Source of the DNA: Salvator merianae
Taxonomy: Eukaryota > Chordata > Lepidosauria > Squamata > Teiidae
Assembly (NCBI GenBank): GCA_003586115.2
Contig: QVOM02000112.1
Span: 48,042,743-48,106,742, forward strand
Reading direction: 5' to 3'
DNA: 64,000 nt
Shown: positions 41,594 through 53,849 of the stretch, piece by piece
Position numbering within the stretch: position 1 is the stretch's first letter
Layout of the letters: each line of letters begins with the position of its first letter
Notes under the pieces: generated by a model
Told to the model about the DNA's origin: nothing
The model's database searches: none
What the model saw: only the letters and a program-made list of their open reading frames with translations
Position numbers and translations under genes: made by a program

Positions 41594-41602
41594 CTCCTCT
41601 CA
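41594..41602 (+). repeat. L1 target-site duplication, left copy
   Basis: CTCCTCTCA; identical to 45377-45385. Removing the L1 and one copy restores a continuous L2. Confidence 0.8.
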
Positions 41603-44600
41603 GTTAATTTTTCTTCAGGAGACACATCATCAGGCACCTAAGCTGGCCCTATTTAACCATTCATACCTATCTAGACAGTTTACAGTGCCTGGGTCTTCTA
41701 AAGCCAGAGGTGTGGTAATTTTGATGGGTCCTGCTCTACCATTCAAGGCTGATAAAATTATGCAAGACTCTAAAGGAAGGTTTTTATTTATAAATGGTTC
41801 TCTTTATGGTCACTGTGTTACCTTTGCAAATGTTTATAGCCCTAATTTGGCACAAATTAATTTTCTTCATAATACATTTCAGAAATTAACTGCTTTTGCT
41901 TCGGAAGATATATTAATAGTGAGTGACCTGAATGTTGCTGCTGCTAATCACACTGATAGGAGCCAATTGAAGGTAGTGGAGAATAAATGCAGAAACAAAG
42001 ATGCTCAAAAATTGTTTGACAAATTTGGCCTGATAGACTCATTCAGATCTTTGCATCTGGGCTCTCAAGAATTGTCTTTTTATTCTGTGCAATTTCAACC
42101 CTTCTCTCGCCTCAACTATATTTTATTTATTTAGCAAGTCTATCCCACCCTCACACATGCTGCCATCCACCCCTGCTCAGTTTCTGATCACTCCCCTATG
42201 CAAGCCTGTTTTACTATTGCTGCCTCCTTTCACCCCAACCAAACTTTGTCGTATTAACCCCTTGCTGGTTAACTGGCCTTCCTCCAAGGACAAGATCAAC
42301 AGTGCTTTCCAGCATTATTTTGAAAAAAATGATACTGGAGATGTCTTCATAGGTTCCCAATGGGAAACTATGAAGGACATAGTAAGGGGTGAATGTATTT
42401 TGGAAGGAAACTGGCAGTTCAAAATTACAGCTGAGAAGCATCTGTCTTTACTCTCTGAAATAAAAGCACTGGCGACTCAGCATGCACATATTGGTTCAAA
42501 TCAAGTATTGCTAGATTGGAGGCTAAATGTCAAGAACAAGAAGCAAAGGCTCATATCTACCTCAAGGTTACTTGCCTTCTTGCTAAAACATAAGTGCCAA
42601 AATAATAATATTTAAAAAATAATAAACAAACAAAGTACTTCCTTCTACCTGCCTGGAAGATATACTCCACACTATGCTGGAGTTTTACCATAACTTATAT
42701 TCACCCACAGCTCAGTCAGAAGACTGTTCTGACTATTTTAAAGCAATGCCCCTCTGAACGCTCACGGAGGCTCATTGCGCGGCGCCTGGGAGTGCTACTT
42801 CCTTCCAAGAAGTGCTCAATTCTATTAATCATCTAAAAGTGAACAAGGTTCCAGGCCTTGATGTCTTTACTGGGCTGTTTTATAAGACTTATAAGCACAA
42901 TCTTGGCTCGTTGTCTAGTTTACACTCTTCAGTTGGGTATTTGGAGTCTGGCAATGTTCCTGAGTCCCTTGTTTAAAGAAGGGAAAGCCAGCGGACCTTG
43001 CAACTTTGCACTGTCCAATCTGTCTTATCAATCAGGAATTCAAATCGCTTGCCAGCATCTTTGCTGGACTGATCAATGCTTTTGTCACAAATTTACTTAG
43101 TTCCAAACAGTTTGGATTTATGCCTCATCAGGCTATTACTGAACCCGTTTGCTTAGTCCTTAATGCGATCCATCATAGCCATCACTCAGCCCTTTGGCCC
43201 TACTCTGTCTGGACATTTATAAAGCCCTTGACAGCTTAAAACAAGATTTTGTTGATTTCTGTGCTCCACCATATGGGCTTTGATCCTTTGTTTATCTCTT
43301 TTGTCTAGGACCCATCTTCATATTAATAGCTCTCACTCAACCCCATTCATCCTAGGCAAAGGGACATGGCAAGGCTGTTCCTTGTCCCCACTTTTATTTT
43401 CTTTAGCAACTGAAGTTCTGGCAGCCTGTATCTGGGTCAATGATGATATCCAGGGGTATGATTTTGTCAGATTAAGCTTAACCTATTTGATGATATCCTG
43501 CTATTGTCAGATGACCCTGCAAAAACATTGTGGGGACTTAGCATGATTTCAACAATTTTTGGGCCTTAAAGGTAACCTAGACACTTCAGAGTTTATGTTT
43601 TTGAATGTTGACCCATCTATGAAAACTGCACTGAAACAACGATAGCTTCCCTATAGCTAAAAAAATAATTAAAAAAATTAAGTACCTAGGTGTTTGGCTT
43701 CCAAAAAATCTAAATAAAGCTTTACAGCTTAATTATGGCCCCTTCTGGGCCCAGTTTAATTGGAAGTTGGTAGACTGGAGCAAGAAATACCTGTTGGTGC
43801 CTAGGCATCTAGCAGTGGTCAAGATGAAAATCTTGCCCTGTCTATTTTACTTGTATAGAACACTGCTGATATGTATCTCACTGAAGTGGTATTCTATTTG
43901 GGAGTGCAAGTATTGCCAAATTTGTGTTTGTTGGGGAAAGATCTAGACTGCCCAAAGGACTTTTGGCCTGGTCCTCCTAGTGTGGAGGCTGGGGCTACCC
44001 CTCACTCACTCATTATTTTGATTCTTGCCAATTACATCAGTTATTGTGTGCACTTTCTTAGGACCCCCCACAAGTGGGTTATTTTGGAATGGTCTCCCTC
44101 CCGCATGGATATCCGTTCCTGGCTGGCTTCCCACTTTGGCCCTGCTCTCAAATCGTTTCTCAACTCCTTGCTCAAATGTACATTGCTTACTTGGAGGCTC
44201 TGGCATGGACACCTGCCTTCCCCTTTTCCTTTCTCTCATCTTTTATGTTATCCGGCTCGCCCTCAGGCTCTTACCTCTTTGCAATGGTCGCAACTTAAGG
44301 CAGCTGGTTATAGCTCCATCAAAGATTTCCTGTCTCAAAATTTTGATTGGATGCCCCTACCTGATATTAGTCAGTTAATCCAAAGTCCTAGATTCCAGTG
44401 GCTTATCCCAGCAGCTCTCCAGGAATTTGTGAAATACCTGTACTCCCAAGATCTGGAGATGCAGTCACTTACCCAATTTTAAGTTCTTTTGGAAAGCTGT
44501 AAGGGTCACGCTAGGGGCCTATTATCTAAAATTTATACTATTCTGATCTCCACTCGGGATTATGATTCAAATCAATTTGGGAGGATGACCTTCATCTTGC

Positions 44601-45376
44601 TTTTTCGGGGGAGGAATGATTCTGAATTTTGTCCTCTTTTTTTACTTTCCTTTGATCCCAAGAAAGACAGGGAGTTGTCACTGAAAGTGGCATATCGGTG
44701 GTAGCATACTCCTACTTTGTTACATCGCATGGTTCAAAGCATTCCCCCTAAGTGCTGGCATGGGTGTTCTAGTCTGGGCATTTGCACACATCTGTGGTGA
44801 GAACGTCCCCAAGTTTCAAACTTCTAGTCCCAGATTCAAGACACTTTGTATAAAATATTGCAAAGTATAATTTTGACACCTGGTTTGGTTTTACTTTTAA
44901 TCTTCAAGGACGCTCACAAGTCGCTAAAACACAAGGATTAAATCAAAGTCTTGTTACCCACAGCAAAGGCTGAGATTGTGCACAAGTGGAAGAAGGCTTT
45001 GGAGCTTTCTTTTGTGGTTTGGCTGTCTAGAGTTTGGGACACTGCCACAAATGATTTTCTCACTTTTCAACAGTCAAAAATGCAGGGGTTTGACTCAACA
45101 TACAACTTCGTGGAGAAATGGTCACTGCTACTTCAAGCTGCCCAGTCACAGCCTGTTCTCTGACCAAATAGTCTTTATCCATCATCTTTCTTCAATTTTC
45201 AGCTGACCAAGTACTTTTCTGCACCTGCGTATCCCGGATTACATTATTGCATACTTCCTAGATCCACTGTTTTGTACCTAGTGCCTGCTTGCTTCTTTAT
45301 GTGCATCCATTGTTTGTTTGCTGTTTGTTTTGTTTATTTCAAATATTTCAGTAAAAAACTAATTACAAAAAAAATA
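41603..45376 (+). mobile_element. L1-clade LINE inserted in L2, inactive
   Basis: 3774 bp, flanked by a 9-bp target duplication and ending in ACTAATTACAAAAAAAATAA. The order is: endonuclease (LQETH at about 41615, SKARGVVILM, FANVYSPN, LIVSDLNVAAANHTDRS), linker, reverse transcriptase (LFKEGKAS, ICLINQEFKSLASIFAG, LSSKQFGFMPHQAITE, QGCSLSPLLFSLATE) and the C-terminal domain (LTSLQWSQLKAAG, DRELSLKVAYRW, a Cys/His-bearing stretch, LLPTAKAEIVHKWKKALELS). Many stops and frameshifts break it, including loss of a recognisable YADD-type motif. It is 5'-truncated inside the endonuclease. Confidence 0.88.
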
Positions 45377-45690
45377 ACTCCTCTCATACAGGCCTGCAAA
45401 TGCCTTCTCTGTGATAGCTCCCAGTTTGTGGAACAGCCTCTCCTGTAAGGTGCGTCAGGTACCTTCACTGTACATGTTTAGATGGTTGGCGAAGATGCAT
45501 TTCTTCACTCACGTCTTTGACTGATTAGTCTGTCCATCCTTACTGAGTGCTAAAATTTTAATCTTTTTATTGTTATTGATGCGTGATTTTAATTTGCTTT
45601 AGTACTGTTTTTAACCTGTTTGCATTGTTTTTATCTGTTATAATCCACCCTCAATTTTTGGTATAGAGTGGGATATAAATGCAAATAAAT
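45377..45690 (+). mobile_element. L2 LINE, 3' portion of the split copy
   Basis: Continues the interrupted L2: CTCCCAGTTTGTGGAACAGCCTCTCCTG and ATGCATTTCTTCACTCACGTCTTTGA (the C-terminal coding end), then a 3' UTR ending GGTATAGAGTGGGATATAAATGC and (AAAT)n. Confidence 0.82.
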
Positions 45691-45694
45691 AAAT

Positions 45695-46085
45695 TGAAGT
45701 GTGGCTTCTTGGTAGCTTTTAAATACTGCACTACTTCCACAGATCTTGCCAGCCAAGGGAGGATAATATCTGAAGGATATCTGTTTTCTAGGTTTGTTCT
45801 AACGCTTTCACTGTTACTGACAATTACTTTCCTGCAAAAACAGCCTTTCAGTGGAAGTATACCAGGCACCTATCTCATACAGTTTTTGGTGCCTGGTTAA
45901 AACATGCTTTTTTACCCAGTGATGCTTAGCTTCCTCTGACTGTTGTCCTGCCATGGAGGGAGAAGGGTTATATTTTAAATATGTTGTAGATACATTGTCT
46001 ATTGCTTTTATATTTTTATTTCTGTGATCTGTCCTGGGATCTTTGGATGAAGGCAGAATATAAATCGTCAAATCAATAAACGAAA
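45695..46085 (+). mobile_element. Second L2-type 3' end
   Basis: GGTGCCTGGTTAAAACATGCTTTTTTACCC (a coding end) followed by a 3' UTR ending CTTTGGATGAAGGCAGAATATAAATCGTCAAATCAATAAACG. It is adjacent to, but distinct from, the split L2; it stops about 110 bp from the exon at 46193. Confidence 0.65.
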
Positions 46086-46192
46086 TATTTTGAACTGTTT
46101 GGCAACTCAAAGTCTTTTTCCCAACACAAAATGCTTATTAGCTAGGAAAGCCACACTGAATGGCTTGATATACATGCCCATTTTTCTTTTAC

Positions 46193-46276
46193 CTTTAATT
46201 TCCTTCTTGCGTTGAATTTTCTCAGCTGTTCCACAGTTTCTGGAAGGTGAATCTTATATGCATAGCGATCACGTTC
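46193..46276 (-). CDS. CASK: CASK exon: kinase C-terminal flank
   Basis: 84-bp exon (28 codons, phase 0 to 0) encoding [20 protein letters not shown] then FNARRKLK, about human residues 278-305. This is the helical extension after the kinase core that leads into the autoregulatory/calmodulin-binding stretch; the basic FNARRKLK end is typical of CaMK-family regulatory tails. The acceptor is TTGTTTGTAG/GAACGT and the donor AAAG/GTAAAAG. The following intron is the 8.6-kb one that holds the L2/L1 nest. Confidence 0.95.
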
Positions 46277-46604
46277 CTACAAACAAAAGTCAGAAATGAT
46301 TAAGTTCACTTGAATATATTCAATAAGAATAAACGTACAATGTGCTAAGACATATACAGAATTTAAGAGAAGTTAAGAAGGACAATTTATTTTCAATATG
46401 AGCAACAGAAATTAGTTTTTTAAAAGTTGTTGTATCTCATCATTATGTGCTACAGCACTCTGAAATAGGAAAACCATTAAAAAACAGTCACTACATAAAC
46501 TGAGATTAATTTATGTGAGAACAGCTGCCCAGAGGATACTAAACCTATTTTGAAAGAAAATATATTTATTTGCTACCAGAAGGCTAGAAACAATGTTGTA
46601 GATA

Positions 46605-47590
46605 TTATATTTTTTTAAATTGAAGTTTATTAGAGATTTTCCAGCATACAATAAAAAAAAGAGAAAGACAGGTAGTAGATAAGAAATAGGGAAGATTTCT
46701 GGTTAATGGTTATAGATATATTTATATTCCTGTACCACCATACAAAATATAATAATTTCAAGTCTGTTAAGAAAAATCACTTATGTATTTTTAATCCCTT
46801 ATAGGCCCCCAAAGCCTAGTATTGATTTGCCAATTTTTGAGGTAGGATTTCAACGATTTGTCTTTAATCAAACACCTCAATTTGTCCATTTATGCCAATT
46901 CTAACAGTTTCTCTAGCCAATCTTCCATATTAGGTATATATGAATTCTTCTAACCTTGAGCATATATTAAGTCTCACAGCTGTGATCATATAATGAAGTA
47001 TTCTCCCATAATTGTTCTCCAACACTGGAGAAACATTGGGTCCATCAAATTCAAAAGAAATAGTTCTGGTTTGTGTTGCATATTAACCTCTTTTTTAAAA
47101 AAATATACATACATATTCAATGGTTCTGGGTTCTTTTTGCTTTTTTTTACATGCCCCTATGATAAAAAGTCCCTTCCTGTTTCTCACATTTCCAGTGTAT
47201 ATTTGGAGTATCCTTATAAATTTTAGCTAATTTCACCTATGTCATATAAAAAACGGTATATCATTTTGTAAAAAAAATCTTTAAGAATATAACATAATGC
47301 AAATTTCAGTCTCTTTGACCACATATTTTCCCATTGGCTCATCTGTATATTATGACTAAAATTCTGAGTCCACTTTATCATGCAGTCTTTAATTAACTCT
47401 TCTTCTATTTCAAATTTCAATAACAACTTATATATTTTGTCAATAAATTTCTCCCCATCTGTACACAATATTTTAGACAATCAAGGGAGAAATTCACAGA
47501 CTCCTTACAAAACTTTGGAACTTCACAAAAAAAATACCCATCACTGGATATTTTTGACAGCTAATAAAAACTTGTTTTCTTTAGAATAGC
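46605..47590 (-). mobile_element. L1 LINE 3' end, antisense
   Basis: The minus strand encodes the L1 ORF2 C-terminus: IYKLLLKFEIEEELIKDCMI, then KWTQNFSHNIQMSQWENMWS and KRLKFALCYILKDFFYKMIY, from about 47480 down to 47225. A decayed region and an antisense poly-A start (TTTTTTTAAATTGAAGTTTATTAG) follow near 46610. It lies in the 3.4-kb intron between kinase exons. Confidence 0.85.
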
Positions 47591-49642
47591 AATGTTCAGA
47601 GTATTACTACCAAGAGCTACATGTGGCCCTCAAATCACTTTTCTGTGGCTTGCATTGAGTTAGCCCATGCTGGTTCTACTCTGCACATAGTAAAAAACAA
47701 AAAAACAAAAAAAGAACCAGTTTTGAATTTTATGATTCCTGCCTGCACCAAAGACGTATTATTGACCTTCTGAGCACCCTTGTTTTAAGAGTTAGCTGAA
47801 TTTAAAGAGTTAGTTAGATGTTAGGGTCCAAAATGATACAGAAAACATGACTTCATTGAAATGACTGGCACACGCCCAAAACTCTCTTCCAACTGCAGAA
47901 ATATATAACATTCAGAATGCCCCCTCACTTGAGCAGTCTTTACTTATGACTGCTTTGAATTACTGGACTCTATAGTCAAATCTGGGAGATTTTAATGAAT
48001 ACCACACTAAGATAGGCTATGCATTTGTGGTTCTTCAGCTATTGATGATGTAGCACTTTTCTTGCCAGCTCTGTTCCTCCAACAGATAGTTATATCTGGA
48101 CACAAACACCCATTTTTTTATTTTTTTTTTTGAAAAATATGACCTTCTGGGTCACTAAGACTAAACTGTCATATCTTCTTGAGCGGTCAAATATATATGT
48201 TATAAGGAAGGTTGTGTTATTTCTTGTTAAAGCTGTGCACCTTAGAAAACCACTTTGGATATTGGAATAGTTTATTCAGGGGATGAGGATTTATGATTTA
48301 TGTAACTATGCTTGTCTATGTATTATCTGTTTTGTATGTTTTATAACGTATTTTTGATACTGTCCTTGGACTAATGAATAAGTTTTACTTCTATGAGGGT
48401 TTACTTAGGTCCAACCCCTTTCCTCAGTCTGGATCAGTAAGCAAGCGGGTCTAGCACCTTAGAGACTAACAAAGAGAATAAGTAGGCTTAGTCTTCCATT
48501 CATGGGCTCTGATACTAGTTGATTGTGCGAGATATTAGTTGGCTATGCTGTTTACCATATAAAAGCAGTCAAATTCTTATCCTTTGCTTTATCAATGCTG
48601 GTGAGTTTGTTTCCTGTCCAGAGGTAGTTGACTACCTTCAACTTCCCCCAGAAAACACTGAGGTGTAAAATTGTGAAGAGTTAAGTCCTCTACACAAGAT
48701 TTTCCAAAGCTTTATGAACTGTTCTCACACAGATTAGAATAATTTGAATAGGGAAGAGAAAAAGCTCACTGCTGCCAAATAGCTTGAAGTTAATGTTTTA
48801 GTTGGTGCTTTAGATCATGGAGGAACTCCCCACTGAACAACTGACTGTTGCGGAGTTCCTCAATTGCCCATATTCCTCTGGTTTGACCCTTTTCTTGAGA
48901 AGGAAGGTGGGTGATGGAGCAATCCTCTGTTACCTGTGGCTAGCGACACCAAACCAGTCCAGTCAAACTCAGCTTGGAATAACTCATAAGTGATTTGTCG
49001 CCTAATCACTGTAGCTGAATCAGGGTGACTAAGTGCCAGGTTAAATTGCTAATAGTAATTTGTGTATGTGTGTGAGAGAGAAGAGATAGAGGGGGGGGGG
49101 AGAGAGGGGGGGAGCACAAGAGAGTGCTGCACTCCAATACTTAAGACTCAACTAAATAATCTGCTGAAAGAAACTACTGGTTCAACCAACAGAAGCTGAA
49201 AAAAAGATGGCAAATCTCTATTCTTCAACACTCTACTTATCATAAGATTTTAATTTTAAAATAAAATGAAGTGAAAGAATACAGGAAAGAAGATAATGGA
49301 TGAAGGCCACATAAATAGTAAAGTCTGATGTCACAATTTAGTTACCAAACTAATTTTAGACAGTAGACCTGATAGTCTTAGGTAGTATTAGCTATTTCCT
49401 ATATCTATGGAGCTATTAACAGGCAATTAAACTTTTGCCAAAACAAACACAGGATAAGATCAAGAACAGGGAAACCTATGCATGATGAAATAAAAGCAGG
49501 AGTGCTGAAACAGAACTTTTTCAAAAGTTATAAGAGATTCTGAGGGCATGGTATCAATATGTACAATCCAGAAAGAGAATGATGCAGATCATTAAATAGA
49601 TTTAAAAGCATTTTGATTTTTTAAGGCATTTAGATTACTTAC
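47591..49642. other. Intron remainder without recognised features
   Basis: AT-rich intronic sequence. A purine run lies at 49072-49116. A short CTAGCACCTTAGAGACTAACAAAG motif near 48450 looks like a dispersed repeat end, but I could not define an element. Confidence 0.6.
49072..49116 (+). repeat. Purine-rich GA/G tract
   Basis: GTGAGAGAGAAGAGATAGAGGGGGGGGGGAGAGAGGGGGGGAG: an almost uninterrupted purine strand, with G runs of 10 and 7. Confidence 0.9.
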
Positions 49643-49765
49643 CTTCAGCCAAGGATGGTTAAGAGCCTCATAAACAGTTATTCTTTCGGCGGGGTCCAGC
49701 ATAAGCATGCGCCGTACCAGATCTTTGGCACTTTCAGAGATATGGCTCCATTGCCTGGGATTCAT
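49643..49765 (-). CDS. CASK: CASK exon: end of kinase C-lobe
   Basis: 123-bp exon (41 codons, phase 0 to 0) encoding [20 protein letters not shown] through LNHPWLK, about human residues 237-277. This is the helix H-I part of a CaMK-type C-lobe, with the DPAERIT and HPWLK motifs typical of the end of protein kinase domains. The acceptor is CTTCACCTAG/ATGAAT and the donor AAG/GTAAGT. The exon starts with an ATG codon, but this is an internal Met; the upstream exon ends in GKYK in frame. Confidence 0.96.
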
Positions 49766-51780
49766 CTAGGTGAAGGAAATTAAATGAAACCTAGGTTCAT
49801 AGCAGGGGTCTTTATAATAAGAGTACTAGAAGCAGAGTGAGTTTGGCTTTATTATTTTTGTTGGAGCTGAAACCGCGCACTACCCGAGATCAAGAAGCAG
49901 CCATCTGCTTTGTTAAAATCTTTACTATTATATTAAACATTGACAGTGTATCTGTTTGCTCACTGCAGAATAATCAAACTCTCATTCAAGATGTAAACGT
50001 TACATTGAAATGCATACATGGAAATATCTTAAAAGTAGTTAAAACAATCCCCAAGAATGTCAGCTAGTTGGTGATTTAGATTGTACAGACACCAATATAT
50101 GGCAGTTTTATGCAACCTAGTGCCTTATTGGTTTTTCTGGTCTATTAACTGGTCTATCATCAGTCCAAAGCAGCATTCTTCAGAATAAGAGAAGAATGTT
50201 TCATTTTGGAGAAAATTTGGGAGCCTCATAGAATATAAATATTTTAACCTAAGCTTTTGTTACAAAAATGTATTAAAGAAGTTACAGGTTACTCTGTCTT
50301 TATTGCAAAACATAGAATTAATTATGATTTTGCTACTTGTATAACAGGATACAATTCATTTGAATATGATTGCTATAACGCAAATATAACTAAACAGATC
50401 GGTAAACAGCCATTTAGTTCTATATCAACTAAAACTAAATGTATATAACTATAGCAAAAGGAAACAGTTGCAACTTCTTTTTCTCTACTGACCAACAATA
50501 AAAAGATATAAAAACACTCCAGGTTGTATCCAAAACTGAGTCATGTACCTCTAGTATATGAAGGCTTGACCATAAGAATAATATCAGTTTCTCAGTAATT
50601 AACATCCTAAGTCAAAATAAGGAAGGACAAACCCTGAGAAATACAAAAAACGCAGACTGCAACATTGTTCATTTCCTCATCTGGAAAGCCACAAAGACCT
50701 TCATGATGCTTCATCTGGGCCCCAAAACTAGTGAAGAAAAGGTGCCTGGATATCAAGCACTGAAGGAGGATGAAGAAAGTGAGGAAGATGGTATTTTGTT
50801 ACCATGGCTGCTCTCCTTGTTACTGGTTTCTCCTAGCATGGCTTGTTCCCTCTATGTCCCACAGCTGAAGTGTGTTCATGTTTATCTAAGTTGTGGTGCC
50901 CTACATCCCTCTGCTTTGTTGCTAGTTCTGCTCTGCCAGTGTGACATGTCCAGTACAGTGTGTGGATGCATAGATGGCCATGTGGTCCATCTCTAAGTCA
51001 GAACTGTACATATAAAAATTATATTCCTTATGTTATTGTTCTTATTGTTTGGTACCACTTAATTGGGATCAATTTCTGGTAATCACATGCAATTCTCTTG
51101 GCAGATACAGAAGTGGATTATAATTCACTTTTCCTGGGGTGATGACAGGGATCGAGCCTGAAACCTCTGTTTTTCGGACAGTGGTCTTCTGGTGAACTAC
51201 TGCCATCCCCTCAATTAAAACAAACATCATCATCAATATAATATACACAGACAAAAAAACTATGAAAAGTGATTCAATAAAAGGTATCCAGGCTTGATTT
51301 TCTAAAAAAAAGCAGATTTAGATAAATGATTTGAGTTCATACAGAAGTAAATGTTAGGCCAAGAATGAATTTTAGTCAGCCTCCATATCTTGTACCATTA
51401 AACAATTACAAACTATTTTGAAAGTCTCCCACATTTTTAATTTATAGTTACCAGTAAAAGGTCAGACGTGCTTTATTTTTATCTTCTAACTATTTGAAGA
51501 TGCATTAATTTCACATGACAATTAAAAGTTACATTCATCTATATAGAATATAGTACATAGTATTTACATGTGCACAGAAACAAAGAGTATACTTTTTCCA
51601 TTTGCAAAGAAACCCAAGGACGTCCAATTATAAAATTAAATCAGTCCAAACAACTTTTCTTATGTTCCTGAACATATATGCAGGTTTAGTTTTCTGATTT
51701 CTACAAATTAAGAGTACATTTTCCAAAAATAGGTACAGTTTGAGGCCTCAGATACAGAAAATCTCCAAAGAAGAATGAAC
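49766..51780 (-). other. CASK: CASK intron, part near the kinase exon
   Basis: Part of the 3.66-kb intron 53425-49766. One antisense SINE is at 51075-51210; otherwise there are only short open frames of no recognisable family. Confidence 0.7.
51075..51210 (-). mobile_element. tRNA-derived SINE, antisense
   Basis: The minus strand reads GGGGATGGCAGTAGTTCACCAGAAG (A box TAGTTCACCAG) then GGTTTCAGGCTCGATCCCTGTCATC (B box GCTCGATCCC), followed by a body ending GCCAAGAGAATTGCATGTGATTACC. Confidence 0.75.
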
Positions 51781-51781
51781 A

Positions 51782-53105
51782 TCAATTACTCAAATCATTA
51801 AACAGCACATATGGGAGCACTTGGATGGGAATGCAGTAATTAACCAAAGCCAACATGGATTTGTAACAAACAAGTCATGCCAGACTAATCTTATTTCCTT
51901 TTATGACAAAATTACTGGATGGATCGATCAAGGAAAGGCTGTGGACATAGTATATCTTGACTTTAGCAAAGCATTTGACAAGGTGTCTCATACTATACTT
52001 ATTGAAAAAATGATCAAATATGGGATTGACAGGACAACTGTTAGGTGGATTCATAACTGGCTTAGTGATCGTACTCAAAGAGTGGTCATAAATGGCTTCA
52101 CATCCGATTGGAAGACTGTCTCGAGTGGGGTACCGCAAGGCTCTGTCTTGGGCCCATTGCTGTTCAACATTTTTATAAACGATCTGGATGAAGGTGTCGA
52201 GGGGACACTGATCAAATTTGCAGATGACACAAAGCTAGGAGGGGTTGCTAACACTAGGGAGGAGAAGGAGAGGATTCAAAAGGATTTGGACAAGCTTGAA
52301 CAGTGGGCTGAAACTAACAGAATGACATTTAACAGGGAGAAATGCAAAGTTTTACATCTGGGTAAGAAAAATGACAATATCCAATACAGAATGGGGGGAA
52401 TCTCGCTGAGCAGCAGCACATGTGAAAAGGATCTGGGTGTACTAGTAGATCACAGATTAAACATGAGTCAACAGTGTGATGCAGCGGCAAAAAAGGCAAA
52501 TACCATCCTGGGCTGTATCAAGAGGAGTATAGAGTCTAGATCACGAGAAGTAATTGTCCCACTTTACTCTTCCTTGGTCAGACCTCATCTGGAGTATTGT
52601 GTCCAGTTCTGGGCACCCCAGTTTAAAAAAGACATTGACAAACTGGAACAAGTTCAGAGAAGGGCGACCAAAATGGTGAGTGGTCTGCAAACCATGTCCT
52701 ACGAGGAACGGTTAAAGGACCTAGGAATGTTTAGCCTGCAGAAGAGAAGACTGAGAGGAGACATGATAGCTGTTTTCAAGTATCTGAAGGGCTGTCACAG
52801 TGCAGAAGGATTGGCCCTATTCTCAGTTGCGCAAGAAGGAAGGACTAGAAACAATGGGATGAAACTTCAAGGGAGTAGATACAGGCTAGATATTAGGAAA
52901 AACTTCCTGACCGTAAGGGCAATCAGTCATTGGAACAGGTTGCCACAGGAGGTGGTAGGCTCTCCTTCGCTGGAGGTCTTCAAGGAGAGGCTGGACAGTT
53001 ATCTGTCTGGGATGCTTTAGTGAATCCTGCATTGAGCAGGGGGTTGGACTCGATGACCCTAGAGGTCCCTTCCAACTCTATGATTCTATGATTCTATGAT
53101 TCTAC
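51782..53105 (+). mobile_element. CR1 LINE, 5'-truncated, young-looking
   Basis: About 1.3 kb ending in the diagnostic CR1 3' terminus: CTCGATGACCCTAGAGGTCCCTTCCAACTC, then ATTCTATG repeats (53078-53104). The coding part is uninterrupted up to its stop at 53018-53020. CR1 elements usually lack target duplications, and none is visible here. The same family left a nested fragment at 12433-12642. Confidence 0.93.
51821..53020 (+). CDS. CR1 ORF2 reverse transcriptase, C-terminal two-thirds
   Basis: An open frame of about 400 codons, already open from 51779 and with no true start because the element is truncated (the first codon here is TTG). Reverse transcriptase motifs in order: NQSQHGFVTNKSC, VYLDFSKAFDKVSH (motif A), SSGVPQGSVLGPLLFNIFIN (motif B), KFADDTKLGG (catalytic motif C), FNREKCKVLHLG, and CEKDLGVLVDHRLNMS. 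The C-terminal domain holds SLVRPHLEYCVQFWAPQFKK and AISHWNRLPQEVVGSPSLEV. It lacks the endonuclease, so it cannot be an autonomous element. It is intronic and co-oriented against CASK. Confidence 0.9.
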   Translation: MDGNAVINQSQHGFVTNKSCQTNLISFYDKITGWIDQGKAVDIVYLDFSKAFDKVSHTILIEKMIKYGIDRTTVRWIHNWLSDRTQRVVINGFTSDWKTVSSGVPQGSVLGPLLFNIFINDLDEGVEGTLIKFADDTKLGGVANTREEKERIQKDLDKLEQWAETNRMTFNREKCKVLHLGKKNDNIQYRMGGISLSSSTCEKDLGVLVDHRLNMSQQCDAAAKKANTILGCIKRSIESRSREVIVPLYSSLVRPHLEYCVQFWAPQFKKDIDKLEQVQRRATKMVSGLQTMSYEERLKDLGMFSLQKRRLRGDMIAVFKYLKGCHSAEGLALFSVAQEGRTRNNGMKLQGSRYRLDIRKNFLTVRAISHWNRLPQEVVGSPSLEVFKERLDSYLSGML

Positions 53106-53416
53106 TCCTGAACAAAGAAGATAAAAGTTGACCTTAATTTAAAAAAGGACATATTAGTGTGATAAACCAATCAGTGTAGTACAGAAAGAGACAGAATTAG
53201 GAAAATTCCATCAGTACTGGACAAACATGAATGAAATCAACCGTAGTTATCTATGAAACTCTTTCAGTTGCTTAGACAGTGATAACGTTCTTTCAAAACA
53301 TGTTTGGTGAAAAAAACAACAACTCCAGAATATCTATAAAAGAGACAGCTTTGCTGACTCATTGATATACAGTTAGGAGATCTTAATGATATAATCATGT
53401 CTGTATACGGTAGTTA

Positions 53417-53650
<234 letters not shown>

Positions 53651-53849
53651 TCATCTCTAAATGTTCAAGAGAAAGATATACAAATTGATTCTTTTAAAAA
53701 ATGTTGTGTACCAACATACATAAAACCCTACACATTTTCAGTGATTATTGCTCAGTTCATTCATTTGTACTTGTACCTTAGCAGAACAATATGCCTGTAC
53801 AAAATATGGCTGGTATGGACAGAACACAGATGAAGTTCTTCTCACCCTC

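Larger units (their letters stand above)
40110..41602 (+). mobile_element. L2 LINE, 5' portion of a split copy
   Basis: Decayed reverse transcriptase frame: a HFKDKVQILRGLD segment at about 40180, FRSGYGTETAL at about 40675, DTTDH-like TTDHVILSERLW at about 40785, VPHGFILALMLLNVYVKQLG (motif B) at about 40930, and LKELYWMPICYQAQFKVQSL at about 41490. An antisense L2-type tail (40346-40470) interrupts it. It is cut at 41602 by an L1 and resumes at 45377. Confidence 0.8.

Noticed and set aside
41685..44482. Several frames of 70-200 codons as host genes
   Set aside because: They carry L1 endonuclease and reverse transcriptase motifs, shift frame repeatedly and lie between target-site duplications.
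43871..44482. 203-codon frame as an independent protein
   Set aside because: It is the C-terminal segment of the nested L1 ORF2, remaining open by chance after frameshifts on both sides.
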